From Anaerovibrio lipolyticus LB2005 (lineage in GTDB: Bacteria; Bacillota; Negativicutes; Selenomonadales; Selenomonadaceae), in the NCBI RefSeq assembly GCF_000621545.1, contig NZ_JHYA01000003.1:62001-126000 (forward strand): 64,000 nt of DNA, written 5' to 3'. Under the pieces are notes generated by a model. The model made no database searches. It worked only from the letters and a program-made list of their open reading frames with translations, and was not told the DNA's origin. Positions 62,857-64,000 of the stretch are shown here, piece by piece; positions within the stretch are counted from its first letter, which is position 1; each line of letters opens with the position of its first letter. A program made the translations under genes and the position numbers.

Positions 62857-64000
62857 TTATACCCTAAACTTACCCATGGCAGTCTGCAAATCAGTAGCCA
62901 GGCTGGACAGGGCATTGGCGGCGGCAGCAATTTCTTCACTGGAGGCGGACTGTTCCTCAGCTGCAGCGGAAATAGTCTGGGTCTCCTCAGAGGTATCACG
63001 GCAAACCTTGTCAATATTGTCCATGGAACCTACTACATTCTGCATTCCATTGGAAACGGTCTGAACAGCGGAATTAATTTCTTCCATTTCAGTCTTGATG
63101 GAGGATACACGGGCTGTAATATCCTTAAACTGCTCACCCACATCACGGATAGCCTGTGTACCCATAGCAACCTCCTGGGTACCGGATTCCATAGCATCCA
63201 CAGCTTCCTTGGTATCACCTTGAATAACGGAAATACGGTTCTTGATTTGCTCAGCAGACTCCTGGGACTGCTCTGCCAGCTTGCGAACCTCCTCAGCTAC
63301 TACTGCAAAGCCACGACCGGCTTCACCAGCACGGGCTGCCTCGATAGCTGCATTAAGGGCCAGCAAATTGGTCTGGTCAGCAATGGAGGAAATACTGTCA
63401 ACGATTTCACCGATCTGTGCGGAGTTCTCGCCCAGTTTTTTGACTACCTCAGCAGAATTAGCAACGCTCTTTTCGATATTGTTAATCTTTTCCATGGCGT
63501 TCTGCATCAGCTGAGCACCAGTATCTGCAGCTCCGGCCATCTGCTCTGTATTCTCCGTAACACTACCAGCCTTATCAGTCATTACACTAATATCTCCAAA
63601 GGCAGAATCTATACTATGTTTAGCCTCATCCATGCTGGACAGCTGCTTTTCCATACCTCCGGCCACGTCTACAACGGACTGTGCCACATGGGTTGCTGCC
63701 TCTGCTGCCTGCTGGGAGCTGGCTGTCAGCTCCTCACTGGATGCGGCCACCTGCTCTGCGGTATTCATGGTCTGAGTTATTATACCCTTCAAATTATGAA
63801 GCATGGTATTAAAGCCTTCTGCCATCTGCCCCAATTCATCCTTGGAATCTACATGCAAAGGATTCAGACGCAAATTACCCTTGGCCATTTCACTCATATT
63901 GGCACCGAGTGCATCGATTCTGGAAACCATGTTGTTTGCCTGATATACAATACTGCCTACGCAGAGAGCAATCATAACAACACAAACGAAAATCATAATT
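62857..64000 (-). CDS. Methyl-accepting chemotaxis protein, 3' part (5' end outside window)
   Basis: The C-terminal 380 or so residues of a chemoreceptor: a membrane span at the window edge ([17 protein letters not shown]), HAMP, and a signalling domain with [21 protein letters not shown]. The frame is open at 64000, so the sensor domain is missing and the first Met here is internal. It has a perfect terminator. It is the third receptor in the window. Confidence 0.92.
   Translation of the reverse strand, partial: IMIFVCVVMIALCVGSIVYQANNMVSRIDALGANMSEMAKGNLRLNPLHVDSKDELGQMAEGFNTMLHNLKGIITQTMNTAEQVAASSEELTASSQQAAEAATHVAQSVVDVAGGMEKQLSSMDEAKHSIDSAFGDISVMTDKAGSVTENTEQMAGAADTGAQLMQNAMEKINNIEKSVANSAEVVKKLGENSAQIGEIVDSISSIADQTNLLALNAAIEAARAGEAGRGFAVVAEEVRKLAEQSQESAEQIKNRISVIQGDTKEAVDAMESGTQEVAMGTQAIRDVGEQFKDITARVSSIKTEMEEINSAVQTVSNGMQNVVGSMDNIDKVCRDTSEETQTISAAAEEQSASSEEIAAAANALSSLATDLQTAMGKFRV

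Noticed and set aside
1-64000. CRISPR array, tRNA, rRNA or complete insertion sequence
   Set aside because: No regularly spaced repeats, cloverleaf-like segments, rRNA segments or transposase ORF were seen on reading both strands.

Overview
The window looks like a chromosome segment from a low-to-moderate GC diderm Firmicute (class Negativicutes, Selenomonas/Anaerovibrio-like). This is inferred from Firmicute-type genes (PyrK/PyrD type 1B, an Rrf2 regulator, a SpoVB-like flippase, LytS/LytT) lying beside a TonB-dependent outer-membrane receptor. No rRNA, tRNA, CRISPR array or complete insertion sequence was seen. Signal transduction dominates: at least six histidine kinases, several response regulators, three chemoreceptors, a c-di-GMP enzyme and CheR/CheB.

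Layout. 0-5 kb: end of cheR, cheB, a PAS histidine kinase and a lone receiver, then aroB. 5-12 kb: rplS, lepB, a GGDEF/EAL protein, a SIMPL protein, an acyltransferase, rmuC and a PrsW-like protease. 12-13.2 kb: a perfect 48-bp palindrome followed by a tyrosine-recombinase-like gene with several catalytic positions changed. 13.3-20.5 kb: two convergent BvgS-like hybrid kinases sharing a terminator. 20.6-31.5 kb: an NSS transporter, a BFD-like iron-sulfur protein, an exported nucleoside phosphorylase-like protein, an enoyl-CoA hydratase-like protein, a YhcC-type radical SAM protein, LytS/LytT with a DASS anion transporter, and a B12-radical SAM protein. 31.7-38.7 kb: a small Nif11-like protein, a PurF-like protein without the nucleophilic cysteine, a lipid kinase, a flippase, a GalT-like DUF4931 protein and a second NSS transporter. 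38.8-43.4 kb: a three-gene phosphorelay in which one kinase has lost its phospho-histidine but carries an Hpt domain. 43.5-50.4 kb: a COG4299 membrane acyltransferase, a NifX-FKBP fusion, a thioesterase, metY with an apparent Cys-rich-leader attenuator, a divergent Rrf2 regulator and an acyl-CoA ligase. 50.7-59.3 kb: a chemoreceptor with a sugar-binding lipoprotein, mgsA, a Cache chemoreceptor, a FadR-type regulator, a zinc-ribbon protein and pyrD-pyrK. 59.5-64 kb: a TonB receptor and a BtuF-like lipoprotein under a cobalamin riboswitch, then a truncated chemoreceptor.

The most notable non-routine observations are the metY leader (Cys-rich 36-codon ORF with mutually exclusive antiterminator and terminator), the palindrome beside the recombinase-like gene, two copies of a structured MITE-like repeat at 22.5 and 50.4 kb, the split phosphorelay, and the NifX/metal-linker/FKBP fusion. 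All functional calls come from reading motifs by eye; no database search was possible.
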